Numbered from the stretch's first letter, positions 16,811-25,288 are shown. The stretch: DNA of 39,901 bases from Lederbergia galactosidilytica (GCF_017873565.1 NZ_JAGGKH010000029.1:1-39901), one strand, 5' to 3'. The notes: generated from the sequence alone by a model not told the origin. A program made the numbers and translations.

Positions 16811-17169
16811 AAAGAGACTGGGACAAAAGTGTTTTCGCTTGAGTAAAGTCCGAACTATTAGCGTGAAAATAACCCACTCCGGAAATATACTTCGCTTTCC
16901 GAAGGCCTACAGGATGTGGGTCATGCAGGCGTTGCGACGTACCAGGAAGTACTAGTGGAGGTGAAGCAACAGGAAGTTGCGCTTTGAGCCTGCCGCCAGG
17001 ACGGCGCGAACTTAGCCTGCTTTCCCTAGTGTCAAGCCTCCTCAGGCTGCGCCTTCCGGAGTCTTGTCGAACTCTTACTTCCCGCAGGAGTCTACGTATA
17101 TTTCCTTCGCTAAGGTAATGAAATATTCGCTTTTGAGGCTTAGCATTTTAGTTATGTCCCAGCCTCTTT
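16811..17169. repeat. dispersed repeat, family 2 (about 359 bp, terminal inverted repeats)
   Basis: The ends are AAAGAGACTGGGACA (left) and, inverted, AAAGAGGCTGGGACA (right), 15 bases with one mismatch. GC content is clearly higher than the surroundings, with several inner palindromes. It lies directly behind the Rieske gene stop (17173) and the dehydrogenase promoter region. Related copies are at 11221-11350 and, inverted, at 23578-23757. It has no coding frame and is probably a non-autonomous element. Confidence 0.75.
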
Positions 17170-17172
17170 TCA

Positions 17173-18147
17173 TCATGCTGTTCCTAATTCAACACCGAGC
17201 TCTTTCAAATATCGACGATAGGCAATACTCACACGGTCACAGATCAAAGATAATTCGATTTGAAGATCAAGCGGTAATTCCTCTGGTTTTTGATTTTGCA
17301 CGATTGGCTTATCTTGCGCAAAAATTTCATCCTGAAACTTAATTAATTCTTCATCTGTTAAACCTGTATCATAATTAAATGATAAGATTCCATAAGCCAT
17401 TGAAGTCTCTGCGTCAATTGGACGAACGGTTAATAAAATCGTCATCAATGTATTATTTTCTCGATCTCTTTTCGTAAAGCTTACCGTAAAGGGACGATGT
17501 ATCTCATATGTATAATAAACGTATTTAGGCTGCCCCGATCCATCTGGGTCAGGTTGATAAATCGCAATTTCATCTGAGTAAATTCGCTCACCATCTTGAT
17601 GAACCTTATAATCAGGAACTTCTCGATGCTCTTCCGATCCTAAGTATCCTTCATGAACAACGGCTAAATGGCCAACATCCAAGAAATTTTCGATAATACG
17701 CGGTGGTTTGGCCACTACCTCTTGTGGTCCCCAAATGACATTATGAAAATCGGAGTCTTCCATTGGTTTGTATTGGAAAAAATCAGGTTCATTGCCTGCA
17801 AGGTTCACCCAGATTAGCCCATATCGTTCTTTGCAAGAATAAGCGATCGCTTTAGCTTTACGAGGAATCGGTCTTCCCTCAGGAAGTTGCGGTATTTTCA
17901 CACAAGCCCCTGTTTCATCATACTCCCACGCATGGTAAGGGCAAACTAAACAATCATTTTTCACTTCTCCTAGTGATAAAGCTGCCCCTCTATGAATGCA
18001 TAAATCTTTAAAAGCATGGACCCCTTTACTATTTCTAAAAATCGCGATCCGTTCTCCCATTAAAACAACTTGAATCGGCTTTTCTTTAACATCTTCTGAT
18101 CGACAAGCAACAAGCCAGTCCTCTTGTAAAATCTTATCTTCCAACAT
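17173..18147 (-). CDS. Rieske non-haem iron oxygenase, alpha subunit
   Basis: A 324-residue ring-hydroxylating-type oxygenase. The N-terminal Rieske domain has C50-x-H52 and C69-x2-H72 (CIHRG ... CPYHAW) for the 2Fe-2S cluster. The catalytic domain shows ENFLDVGHLAVVH with iron ligands His160 and His165. Start ATG 18147 has GGAGGG upstream. No reductase or ferredoxin gene is next to it, so electrons must come from elsewhere. It is divergent from an NCS2 permease, so a purine- or pyrimidine-like ring substrate is possible but inferred. Confidence 0.9.
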   Translation of the reverse strand: MLEDKILQEDWLVACRSEDVKEKPIQVVLMGERIAIFRNSKGVHAFKDLCIHRGAALSLGEVKNDCLVCPYHAWEYDETGACVKIPQLPEGRPIPRKAKAIAYSCKERYGLIWVNLAGNEPDFFQYKPMEDSDFHNVIWGPQEVVAKPPRIIENFLDVGHLAVVHEGYLGSEEHREVPDYKVHQDGERIYSDEIAIYQPDPDGSGQPKYVYYTYEIHRPFTVSFTKRDRENNTLMTILLTVRPIDAETSMAYGILSFNYDTGLTDEELIKFQDEIFAQDKPIVQNQKPEELPLDLQIELSLICDRVSIAYRRYLKELGVELGTA

Positions 18148-18179
18148 TTTTAACCCTCCACAATTGTTGTCCTAATTCC

Positions 18180-18208
18180 ATCATAATCATTTCCCAGGAA
18201 ACGGTCAA
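18180..18208 (-). promoter_or_regulatory. promoter of the Rieske oxygenase gene
   Basis: Minus strand TTGACC, 17-base spacer, TATGAT, 33 bases before the start. The spacer contains the near-palindrome TTTCCCAGGAAA (18190-18201 on plus), a possible operator. Confidence 0.65.
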
Positions 18209-18255
18209 CCTAAATTACGAACATTTTAACAACATAAGTAAACATCATTCGTTTA

Positions 18256-18287
18256 TTGTATACAAAAGCAGTTATTTTATATATAAT
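18256..18287 (+). promoter_or_regulatory. palindrome and -10 box upstream of the NCS2 permease
   Basis: The perfect 10-base palindrome TTGTATACAA (18256-18265) is of the kind bound by FadR-type GntR repressors. It overlaps a possible -35 (TATACA), with TATAAT at 18282-18287 after 17 bases. Confidence 0.4.
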
Positions 18288-18329
18288 CCAAGAATAACGT
18301 TTATTTTTAGCTAAGAAGGGTGATAGAGC

Positions 18330-19634
18330 TTGGATAATCAAACAGAAAATAATATCGTCATAAGCGTTCATGAAAAAATTAGCTACCACAAAGCCTTTAT
18401 TCTCGGTCTACAACATGTATTAGCAATGGATTTATACATAGCCCCCATTATTATTGCTGGGCTATTGTCATTAAGTACGGAAAACACCTCATTTTTTGTA
18501 CAAATGTGTTTCCTAGCCACTGGTCTCGCTACTCTCATTCAGACTGGAGCAGGCATTAAACTTCCTGTTGTCCAAGGACCTTCTTATGTTCCTATCGGAG
18601 CGATTGCAGCGATTGGAGGAAAACTTGGCTTAGGTGCCATCGCAGGAAGCCTTATTCCAGGTGCGATCCTTATTACTCTAATTGGCTATCCATTAAAATG
18701 GTTTGCCAAAGCTGTGCGAAAAATCATCCCCCCACTTGTTGGGGGAACTGTAATCATCATTGTTGGGATCTCCTTAATGCCTACAGGTTTGAATAATATT
18801 TATCAAGCTGAAGGAAATATAGGTGAAAATATTCTCATCGCAGCAATCTCGGCAGCTGTTTTAATTATTTGTATGCTTCTGGGACGAAGGATGAAGGGAA
18901 TCGGAACTTTCTTTCGTTTAGTGTCTGTCATTATTGCAATTGTTGCTGGTACCATTACAGCAAGTTTATTTGGCACTGTAGATTTTTCACCTGTCAAAGA
19001 AGCAAGTTGGTTTGCTTTACCATCACTATTTCCATTCGGTAAACCAGTATTTAATTTAAATGCAATGATTACAATGGTTTTCGTCTATTTCATCATATTA
19101 CTAGAAACAACGGGCACATGGTTTGTCGTCTCCTCCATTACAGGTGAAGAACTAGATGATCGACGTTTGAATCGCGCCTCTGTCGGCGAAGGAATTGGCT
19201 GTTTAGTAGGATCCTTATTTGGCAGTACCCCGATGACCGGATATTCATCTAATGCCGGATTACTTGCAATTACAGGGGTCGCTAGTCGAATGGTAATAAT
19301 AATGAGTGGAGTTATTCTCGTTTGTCTTGGATTGATTCCAAAGCTCTCAACAGCTATTACTTGTATACCTGAACCTGTTATTAATGGTATATTCGGCATT
19401 GTTTGTGTGGCTATTGTCACGAATGGCATGAAAGTGATTCAACCAATTATTATCGATGATCGCAATATGATGATTATCGGTCTACCAATTCTTCTTACGA
19501 TTGCTATTACTGTTTTGCCAACTGATGCCTTAAACAAGGTTCCCGATTGGGCTAATTACATATTATCTTCAGCAACGACAGTTGGGGCTTTGGCAACCGT
19601 TCTGCTAAATCTATTTATTCCTAAAACAAGGTAG
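18330..19634 (+). CDS. NCS2 family nucleobase permease (uracil/xanthine type)
   Basis: A 434-residue permease with about 14 membrane segments. Family features are LGLQHVLAM near residue 25-33, VQGPSYVPIGAIAAIGG at about 81-97, the acidic helix end LLETTGTW with Glu259, and STPMTGYSSNAG at 299-310 in place of the NCS2 signature. The start is TTG 18330 with AAGGGTG upstream. It imports a purine, pyrimidine or similar ring by proton symport; the exact substrate is not determined. Its divergent partner is a Rieske oxygenase, which suggests an uptake-and-oxidise pair. Confidence 0.9.
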   Translation: MDNQTENNIVISVHEKISYHKAFILGLQHVLAMDLYIAPIIIAGLLSLSTENTSFFVQMCFLATGLATLIQTGAGIKLPVVQGPSYVPIGAIAAIGGKLGLGAIAGSLIPGAILITLIGYPLKWFAKAVRKIIPPLVGGTVIIIVGISLMPTGLNNIYQAEGNIGENILIAAISAAVLIICMLLGRRMKGIGTFFRLVSVIIAIVAGTITASLFGTVDFSPVKEASWFALPSLFPFGKPVFNLNAMITMVFVYFIILLETTGTWFVVSSITGEELDDRRLNRASVGEGIGCLVGSLFGSTPMTGYSSNAGLLAITGVASRMVIIMSGVILVCLGLIPKLSTAITCIPEPVINGIFGIVCVAIVTNGMKVIQPIIIDDRNMMIIGLPILLTIAITVLPTDALNKVPDWANYILSSATTVGALATVLLNLFIPKTR

Positions 19635-19950
19635 GACGATTATATTTTGCGTACTTGGAGTGAAAGCTGTGGATGAAATATGTTCTCATTCCATGCTTAG
19701 GTTGTGGGCCTAGGCATAGGAAAAGGATTGAGGTCACAAATTGTAATTTATAGGATCCATTAGTGAGACGTGGAAACAGGTTATTGGACAATAATTGGAA
19801 GCACAGACAATACCTATTTATTCTTTACTCAAAGGCAAAGGATATTGGGTCTCACTTTCCTCCTTCTATCTCCAGGGGTATCAGTACTTACCGAACTTCC
19901 ACGATCCCATAGTGAAAGAAATGGCAAGATTGCTAATTAACACAGAAAAT
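19635..19950. other. intergenic stretch behind the permease
   Basis: It holds a 9-bp hairpin (ATGCTTAGG at 19693-19701 with CCTAGGCAT at 19709-19717) without a T-run, and a 72-codon open frame from 19795 that has no ribosome site. I do not recognise a gene. Confidence 0.4.
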
Positions 19951-19976
19951 AAACCAAGCCTTCAAAGAGGCTTGGT
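19951..19976. repeat. 26-bp flanking direct repeat, left copy
   Basis: Identical to 20961-20986. The repeat is itself a palindrome (AACCAAGCC / GGCTTGGT) and corresponds to the core of the trpB terminator. The two copies enclose the IS1182-type element. Confidence 0.85.
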
Positions 19977-20086
19977 CTCAGAGTGTAGACAAAAAGATTG
20001 GAAATCAAAATGATTTCCACCCCTTTTGCTATTCATACAGGATCATTCTATGAAAAAGACCATAAATGCTCTCCTTATGGTTTCTA

Positions 20087-20730
20087 TTACGCCATGGTTG
20101 GCGTTTTCCATGTCCAGCTGGCCAGCTTCTTAAGATTTAGAGCTGCAAAAGTCAGCATCGTCTGCATGGACATTTTTTTAAGTCCCCTAAGGGTTGTCCA
20201 TCGTAGGCCATGCTTTTCTTTTGCATCGGCAAAGACACGCTCAATCGTCTCTTTACGAACAACCTTCTTCTCAAACTTTCTTTTATTCGCGCTGGCTTTC
20301 ACATGGGTCGAATCAATATAGACATAGCCGGGGCTGAGAAGCCCGCGGTTTGCCACCTCGTTTAGAACTTTACAGAAGATCTGCTCGAATAGGTCTGTAT
20401 CTGCAAATCGCCGCACATAGTTTTTTCCGAACGTGGAAAAGTGAGGAACCTCTGTATGAAAGCCAAATCCAAGGAACCAGCGATATGCCATATTTGTTTC
20501 AATTTCCTTGATTGTCTGGCGCACGGAACGGACGCCGAAGGTATACGGAATGAATGTCATCTTGATCAATACGACAGGACCTATGCTAGGTCTCCCAATG
20601 GTTGAGTAAAGATCTTCGACTAATGGATAGATAAAGAAGAAATCAATAGCCGCATCCAGTTTGCGCACCAGATGGTCTTGAGGAACTGTTCGCGTTCATT
20701 AATTTGATTCTTCGTCATCATATCCATCAT
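20087..20730 (-). pseudogene. IS1182 family transposase, broken
   Basis: The readable frame (to about 20668) gives typical IS1182 parts: RKLDAAIDFFFIYPLVEDLY, GRPSIGPVVLIKM, VPHFSTFGKNY, YIDSTHVKASANKRKFEKKV and then ETIERVFADAKEKHG. About 200 residues that normally lie between KKVVRKET and RKETIERVF are absent, as if lost by recombination between the two RKET-coding stretches; this removes part of the DDE catalytic core. At the 5' end MMTKNQINER (from 20721) is out of frame with TVPQDHLVRKLD because of a second small deletion. It cannot make an active enzyme. Confidence 0.88.
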
Positions 20731-20754
20731 CTCATTCAGTTAATAGAAAATACC

Positions 20755-20881
20755 GTTGATTGGAGCGGAGAGCGGAGACTCCAGCGGGAACAGCGCGAGC
20801 TGAAGACCCTGGACTGAGCGCAGCGAGGGAAGCGGCTGAAGCCGTGCCTGCGGAAAGCGTCCACTCGCAGCGGAAATCAAC
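20755..20881. repeat. GC-rich 127-bp repeat nested in the IS
   Basis: It is bounded by GTTGATT and AATCAAC and contains GGAGCGGAGAGCGGAGACTCC-like, GAACAGCGCGAGCTGAAGAC and CTGCGGAAAGCGTCC words. The type is widespread between Bacillaceae genes as I recall it. It is much richer in GC than the surroundings. Confidence 0.65.
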
Positions 20882-20959
20882 CTTTCTAGCTTTATCTCTA
20901 TTTTAAAAGAAAAAAGACTGTAGACAAACACCAAAATTCCTGGTGTTTGTCTACAGTCT

Positions 20960-20989
20960 GAAACCAAGCCTTCAAAGAGGCTTGGTTTC
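20960..20989 (-). terminator. terminator of trpB (right copy of the 26-bp repeat)
   Basis: Stem GAAACCAAGCC / GGCTTGGTTTC (20960-20970 with 20979-20989), 12 bases behind the trpB stop. On the minus strand the T-run is short. Its core was duplicated on the other side of the IS. Confidence 0.7.
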
Positions 20990-21000
20990 ATCTAGATCGC

Positions 21001-22170
21001 TTAATTATTTTTCAATAACTCAAAGACTTGCTCAACATCCTTGTCTCCACGACCAGAAATATTAATAATGATATTTTGATCTTTTTCAAGCGTTGGGGCA
21101 AATTTCAACCCATAGGCTACAGCGTGAGCACTTTCCAATGCCGGAATTATTCCTTCTGTTTTTGATAAAATACGAAATGCATCTAATACTTCTTCATTGC
21201 TTACTGCAACATATTCCGCGCGGCCTGATATTTTTAATTGACTATGCTCAGGACCACTACCAGGATAATCCAATCCTGCTGCAATCGAATAAGTTGGCAG
21301 TGGATTCCCTTCTTCATCTTGTAGAAGTAGGCATTTAAATCCATGGATCACCCCAGGAGTGCCTGTTGTTAAAGTTGCTGCCTCAACTGGTTCCACACCA
21401 ATTAAACGTACTTCTTTATCTTCTATATACTCTGCAAATGAACCAATCGCATTACTACCGCCACCAATACACGCAATTACTGCATCTGGCAATTTTCCCT
21501 CTTTTTGTAGAATTTGCTTTTTGCTTTCTTTACTGATAATAGATTGAAAATGTTTGACCATTTCTGGATATGGATAAGGACCAACGGCAGAGCCTAAAAG
21601 GTAAAAAGTATTCTCATAATTTTCGACGAGATCTGCTAATGCTTCATCAACAGCTTCTTTTAGTCTTCCTTGCCCTTTTGTCACAGCAACAACTTTTGCC
21701 CCTAATAATTCCATTCGGAAGACATTTAAGGCTTGTCGCTTTGTATCCTCCGCTCCCATATAAATGATACATTCCATACCAAACATCGCACAAACCGTAG
21801 CTGTAGCTACACCATGTTGTCCAGCACCTGTTTCAGCGATAACACGCTTCGCACCCATCCGCTTCGCTAATAGAATCTGTCCAAGTACATTATTAATTTT
21901 ATGGGCTCCCGTATGATTCAGATCCTCCCGCTTCAAATAAATTTTTGCTCCACCTAATTCATTTGTTAAGCGTTCAGCAAAATAAAGTGGAGATTCTCTA
22001 CCTACATAATCTTCAAAATAATACTGAAGTTCTTGGTTGAATTCTTTATCGTCCTTATATTTGTCAAATTGCTCAGCTAAAATGCGCAAAACATTTTCCA
22101 ATTCTGGTGGAACAAAACTCCCTCCAAATTCTCCAAAATACCCTTTTTCCATTTTTTCTGATTGATCCAT
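21001..22170 (-). CDS. trpB: tryptophan synthase beta chain
   Basis: A 389-residue PLP enzyme that joins indole and serine to tryptophan. Lys91 in HTGAHKINN binds PLP, Glu113 in AETGAGQHG is the catalytic acid, and GGGSNAIG at 236-243 holds the cofactor phosphate. The start ATG 22170 has TAGGAGTGAG upstream. Unlike the usual trpEDCFBA arrangement it stands alone, without trpA or other trp genes here. Expression is controlled by the Trp T-box leader 22190-22444. It may work with a distant trpA or salvage indole. Confidence 0.97.
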   Translation of the reverse strand: MDQSEKMEKGYFGEFGGSFVPPELENVLRILAEQFDKYKDDKEFNQELQYYFEDYVGRESPLYFAERLTNELGGAKIYLKREDLNHTGAHKINNVLGQILLAKRMGAKRVIAETGAGQHGVATATVCAMFGMECIIYMGAEDTKRQALNVFRMELLGAKVVAVTKGQGRLKEAVDEALADLVENYENTFYLLGSAVGPYPYPEMVKHFQSIISKESKKQILQKEGKLPDAVIACIGGGSNAIGSFAEYIEDKEVRLIGVEPVEAATLTTGTPGVIHGFKCLLLQDEEGNPLPTYSIAAGLDYPGSGPEHSQLKISGRAEYVAVSNEEVLDAFRILSKTEGIIPALESAHAVAYGLKFAPTLEKDQNIIINISGRGDKDVEQVFELLKNN

Positions 22171-22189
22171 TTAATCTCACTCCTATTTT

Positions 22190-22444
22190 TAAAATAAAAA
22201 AGGGCTTCTCTAAATCCTTAAAAAGGACGAGAAACCCGTGGTGCCACCTTTATTCGTTTGCTAGAAACAAACGCTCTTATTGATCACGACTCTTTTATCG
22301 GTGAGTCCTCCGCCATAACCTACTTTGTTCGGTTTGGTTGCTCAGAAGTCCATTCAGCAAAATGTCACACTGATTCGCACCAACCATCAGCTCTCTTAAG
22401 TGCATCCTTTGTCTACTACTCTTCATCATTGCAAAAATTTATTT
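22190..22444 (-). ncRNA. T-box leader of trpB, tRNA-Trp specific
   Basis: On the minus strand the leader contains the stem I words AGTAG, GATGGTTGGTGCGAATC and the specifier loop GAATGGACT with codon UGG at 22352-22350. It then has the T-box proper AAGGTGGCACCACGGGT (22250-22234) and an intrinsic terminator GGGTTTCTCGTCC ... GAGAAGCCC plus T-run (22236-22190). Uncharged tRNA-Trp should pair with UGG and the T-box bulge and prevent termination, so trpB is made when tryptophan is short. Confidence 0.95.
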
Positions 22445-22450
22445 TCATTT

Positions 22451-22479
22451 ATTTTAGTCCTTTGTTCGTTTATAGTCAA
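22451..22479 (-). promoter_or_regulatory. promoter of the trpB T-box transcript
   Basis: Minus strand TTGACT, 17-base spacer, TAAAAT; transcription would begin near 22444. Confidence 0.75.
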
Positions 22480-22571
22480 TATGAAAGTACCCCATATGAT
22501 TGTTCGTGACCTAATTCATAATGTCATATGAAACTACTCTTCACCTTCTCCATTTGCATCTGGATGAAGGA

Positions 22572-22601
22572 TTGCTATCCATCTTAGATTATTAGTATAA
22601 T
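22572..22601 (+). promoter_or_regulatory. promoter of the GH43 gene
   Basis: TTGCTA, 18-base spacer, TATAAT, 43 bases before ATG 22644. Confidence 0.5.
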
Positions 22602-22643
22602 GTTCATATAATTTCTAATTTTTATATAAGGAGAGTGTCGTAG

Positions 22644-23564
22644 ATGAAAGAGTCCTTCTCAGGAAACCCGCTTTTCCCTGGATGGTATGCTGATCCAGAA
22701 GCCAGAATCTTTAATAATCGTTATTGGATTTATCCAACTTATTCTGCCCCTTATGATGAACAAGTTTTCTTTGATGCCTTCTATTCCGATAATCTAGTAG
22801 AGTGGATAAAGGTCGAAGGAATTTTGAAAAAAGAGGATATCACATGGGCGAGACGTGCTATGTGGGCCCCTTCCCCAATTGAAAAGAATGGAAAATATTA
22901 TTATTATTTTGCAGCCAATGATATTCAAAGTAATGATGAATTGGGCGGGATTGGTGTTGCTGTTGCAGATAGTCCTGAGGGGCCATTTAAAGATGCATTA
23001 GGTAAGCCCTTAATCGACCAAATTCATTACGGAGCTCAACCGATCGATCCCCATGTATTCATTGATGATGATGGAAAAGCCTATTTATATTACGGTGGGT
23101 GGGGACATTGTAATGTTGTGATGCTGAATGAAGATATGATTAGTCTAAGCTCTTTTTCAGATGGTAGTACATATAAAGAAATCACCCCTGATCATTTTAT
23201 TGAAGGCCCTTGTATGATCAAACGAGAAGGCAAATATTATTTCATGTGGTCTGAAGGTAGCTGGGGCGGGCCAAATTATTCTGTCGCATATGCTATATCA
23301 AACTCGCCGCTTGGTCCATTTAAGCGCGTTGGAAAAATTCTTCAACAACATTCTGAAGTAGCAACAGGTGCAGGGCATCATGGCATGCTACAAATTCCCG
23401 GGACTGATGATTGGTATATTGTCTATCACAGGAGGCCACTAACAGAAAACGATGCCAATCATAGGGAAGTGTGTATCGATTCCTTATCCTTTAACAAGGA
23501 TGGAACTATAGAGCCTGTTACCATCACTTTCACAGGAGCTCCATTTACTCCTTTGAAAAAGTAA
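22644..23564 (+). CDS. glycoside hydrolase family 43 protein
   Basis: A 306-residue five-bladed beta-propeller glycosidase of the arabinofuranosidase/xylosidase family. The probable catalytic base is Asp17 in GWYADPEARIF, the second Asp is 135 in PIDPHVFIDDDG, and the acid is Glu187 in FIEGPCMIK. There is no signal peptide, so it probably acts inside the cell on imported oligosaccharides. Start ATG 22644 has AAGGAGAG upstream. It has a single-gene promoter and no sugar transporter next to it. Confidence 0.9.
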   Translation: MKESFSGNPLFPGWYADPEARIFNNRYWIYPTYSAPYDEQVFFDAFYSDNLVEWIKVEGILKKEDITWARRAMWAPSPIEKNGKYYYYFAANDIQSNDELGGIGVAVADSPEGPFKDALGKPLIDQIHYGAQPIDPHVFIDDDGKAYLYYGGWGHCNVVMLNEDMISLSSFSDGSTYKEITPDHFIEGPCMIKREGKYYFMWSEGSWGGPNYSVAYAISNSPLGPFKRVGKILQQHSEVATGAGHHGMLQIPGTDDWYIVYHRRPLTENDANHREVCIDSLSFNKDGTIEPVTITFTGAPFTPLKK

Positions 23565-23577
23565 AGTGCCTAACTAA

Positions 23578-23757
23578 CGAGACTGGCACATAACTAAAAT
23601 GCTAAATGGTAAAGGCGAACAGTGATTTACCTTCACGGAGGAAATAAACGTAGACTCTGTAGGAAGTAAGAGATCGGCAAGGCACCGCAAGGCGAAGCCT
23701 GAGGAGACTTGCCGATCTCTCACGGAAAGCGAAGTATATTTCTGGAGCCGATTATAA
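23578..23757. repeat. truncated family 2 repeat, inverted orientation
   Basis: It starts CGAGACTGGCACATAACTAA and continues with GTAGACTCTG, GGAAGTAAGAG, GGCGAAGCCTGAGGAG and CGAAGTATATTTCTGGAG. These match the reverse complement of 16811-17169. The far end is missing; the element stops just before the HAD gene stop. Confidence 0.7.
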
Positions 23758-23761
23758 GCAC

Positions 23762-24400
23762 TTATTGTTCAGGCTTTTCCATGATAAAGACTTTTGCCCT
23801 AGCCTCATCTTTTTCCACATGGGAATTATGCAACGATTTAGACAACATTTCGAAAAAGTCTACATATGTGGAAAGGTAATAATCCGCTCCCTGTTCTTGA
23901 TTTTGAAATAAACATGTTCGGATGCCTAATTTTTTTGCTGGAATAATGTCAATCAGTCGGTCCCCAATGGCTAGATTAATTCCGTGTTTTTGATGGAGAT
24001 ATTCGTAGGAAGCAATATGGGGTTTACGTGGATAGCCATCATCCCCTGTCACAATGTCACAGAAATATTTTTCCCAGCCTCGCATCTGTAAAATCTTGGT
24101 CACCTCCGCTCGGCTGCTGTGTGTCATGATCACATTTTTATTTGCGTAGCTTAAAATCTCTTCCACTCCCGGAAATGGTTTAAATGCATTAGCAGGTAAT
24201 TGATTGGCAAGCAAAATAAATTGGTCCACCTGTGCTTCACTCAAACTAAAAAATTGGATCCCATGTCTAAATGAAATTTTGATTTGTGCATAAATCTCTT
24301 CTTCCGTAACATCCTCGTTTTTCATCACTTGTTTTAATACCTCCGTAAACACTGGGTACGTATCAAACAGTGTTCCATCAAAATCCCATAAAATATTCAA
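23762..24400 (-). CDS. HAD family hydrolase (phosphatase-like)
   Basis: A 212-residue HAD subfamily IA hydrolase. Motif I is DFDGT with nucleophile Asp6 and Asp8, motif II is MTHSS around Thr93, motif III lysine is Lys126 in PRKP and motif IV is GD at 146-147. A helical cap lies at about 15-75. The start is TTG 24400 with GGAGGG upstream. It resembles phosphoglycolate/beta-phosphoglucomutase-like phosphatases, but the substrate is unknown. The truncated repeat lies at its 3' end in place of a normal terminator. Confidence 0.88.
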   Translation of the reverse strand: MNILWDFDGTLFDTYPVFTEVLKQVMKNEDVTEEEIYAQIKISFRHGIQFFSLSEAQVDQFILLANQLPANAFKPFPGVEEILSYANKNVIMTHSSRAEVTKILQMRGWEKYFCDIVTGDDGYPRKPHIASYEYLHQKHGINLAIGDRLIDIIPAKKLGIRTCLFQNQEQGADYYLSTYVDFFEMLSKSLHNSHVEKDEARAKVFIMEKPEQ

Positions 24401-24539
24401 CTTGCATCCCTCCGTCTAAAAAATTTCTAAGGATGAGGTGATGTCCGCCATTCCCGCTCCTACTTTTTGCCGATTTTCCGCAGAAACACAAACCATTCCA
24501 AAGATAGATCTTATACTATTAAAAAGGAGTCTGTTACAA

Positions 24540-24734
24540 ATGGAAATTACCTTACTTTATTTATTTGTTGGCGTTTGCATTGGTGTTTTCTTCTACATGA
24601 TAGCAGATTCACGTCCTTTTTTTCCTTTTCTCGTTCTGTGCATTGCTTGGTTCCCCCTTCTTCTAATTGGAATGCCCTTCATTCCGTTTTTCACTGAAGA
24701 TGGGATTTCTATAGCTAATAACCATACAAGCTAA
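24540..24734 (+). CDS. 64-residue two-span membrane protein
   Basis: The frame is open from 24438, but AAAAGGAGT lies at about 24524-24532 and is spaced for ATG 24540, so the product is MEITLLYLFVGVCIGVFFYM... of 64 residues. Two hydrophobic segments (about 4-22 and 28-50) are separated by ADSRP. I do not recognise a family. No clear promoter or terminator is seen. Confidence 0.5.
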   Translation: MEITLLYLFVGVCIGVFFYMIADSRPFFPFLVLCIAWFPLLLIGMPFIPFFTEDGISIANNHTS

Positions 24735-25004
24735 TATTCAAATTTTGTGTACCTTGTTTCACTTTTCAATTCGTCGGGATCGCTTCAAAAGAAACGACTA
24801 TCCATCATAAACGGAAGAACATTTAGCCTGGTAATCCCTTTATTTTGAGTTTCCTCATTACTCCAATTTCTTCACGTATCTGGATTTCATCTAAAAATAT
24901 CTTGATCTGCATTTAGGTATTCACAATTAAAACGATTATTACCTATCCTGATGGATTCTTATCAATTCTTATAAGTATAAAAAAGTGAATGTTCATTCAA
25001 AGAA
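24735..25004. other. gap without recognisable feature
   Basis: AT-rich sequence; no frame, RNA or repeat that I can support. Confidence 0.4.
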
Positions 25005-25038
25005 AAACTGCACCTTCATTCATCATCGGGTGCAGTTT
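25005..25038 (-). terminator. terminator of the downstream sulfur operon
   Basis: A 10-bp stem AAACTGCACC / GGTGCAGTTT followed by five T on the minus strand, 25 bases behind the broken glutaredoxin gene. It closes the unit that starts at 27937. Confidence 0.85.
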
Positions 25039-25062
25039 ATCAAATCATCCACGTCTATATTT

Positions 25063-25288
25063 TTATTTGTTAAGTGCTTCAATAATACTCTCTGGATCAT
25101 ATCCAATAATCCACTTACCATTTATATCCGTTTGTGGCACTCCCAATTGGCCTGTTTGTTTCACAACTTTTTGCACTATATTAGGGTCTTTCTCAACGTT
25201 AAGGAGTATTATTTTGAGCTAAAAAATCTTTAAGCATTGTACAATAAGGCCAATGAGTTGTGGTGTAAACTGTAATAATCTTCTCCAT
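25063..25288 (-). pseudogene. glutaredoxin-like protein, broken
   Basis: From ATG 25288 the frame reads MEKIITVYTTTHWPYCTMLK and runs to FLAQNNTP, then stops. The rest, LNVEKDPNIVQKVVKQTG then QLGVPQTDINGKWIIGYDPE and a normal end at 25063, is in another frame. A small deletion at about 25200-25210 therefore breaks the gene. The active site is also damaged: CPxC appears as WPYC, so the first cysteine is lost. The intact gene at 25362-25607 is a paralogue with the same C-terminal VPQT(D/N)INGxW and G(Y/F)DP. Confidence 0.85.

Larger units (their letters stand above)
19979..20960 (-). mobile_element. internally deleted IS1182-type insertion sequence (about 980 bp)
   Basis: The ends are CAGAGTGTAGACAAA (left) and, inverted, CAGACTGTAGACAAA (right), one mismatch in 15. 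Between them is a damaged IS1182-type transposase. A full-length element is about 1.6-1.9 kb, so this is a deleted derivative. It is flanked by the 26-bp direct repeats 19951-19976 and 20961-20986, which fits the reported preference of this family for palindromes with long target duplications. A 127-bp unrelated repeat (20755-20881) is nested near the right end, next to a 19-bp hairpin at 20915-20959. Confidence 0.8.

Noticed and set aside
18210-18329. Purine riboswitch before the NCS2 permease
   Set aside because: The conserved purine-aptamer loops were not found; only a palindrome and a promoter are visible.
19795-20013. 72-codon open frame
   Set aside because: No ribosome site, it runs into the IS end and the terminator repeat, and the product is not recognised.
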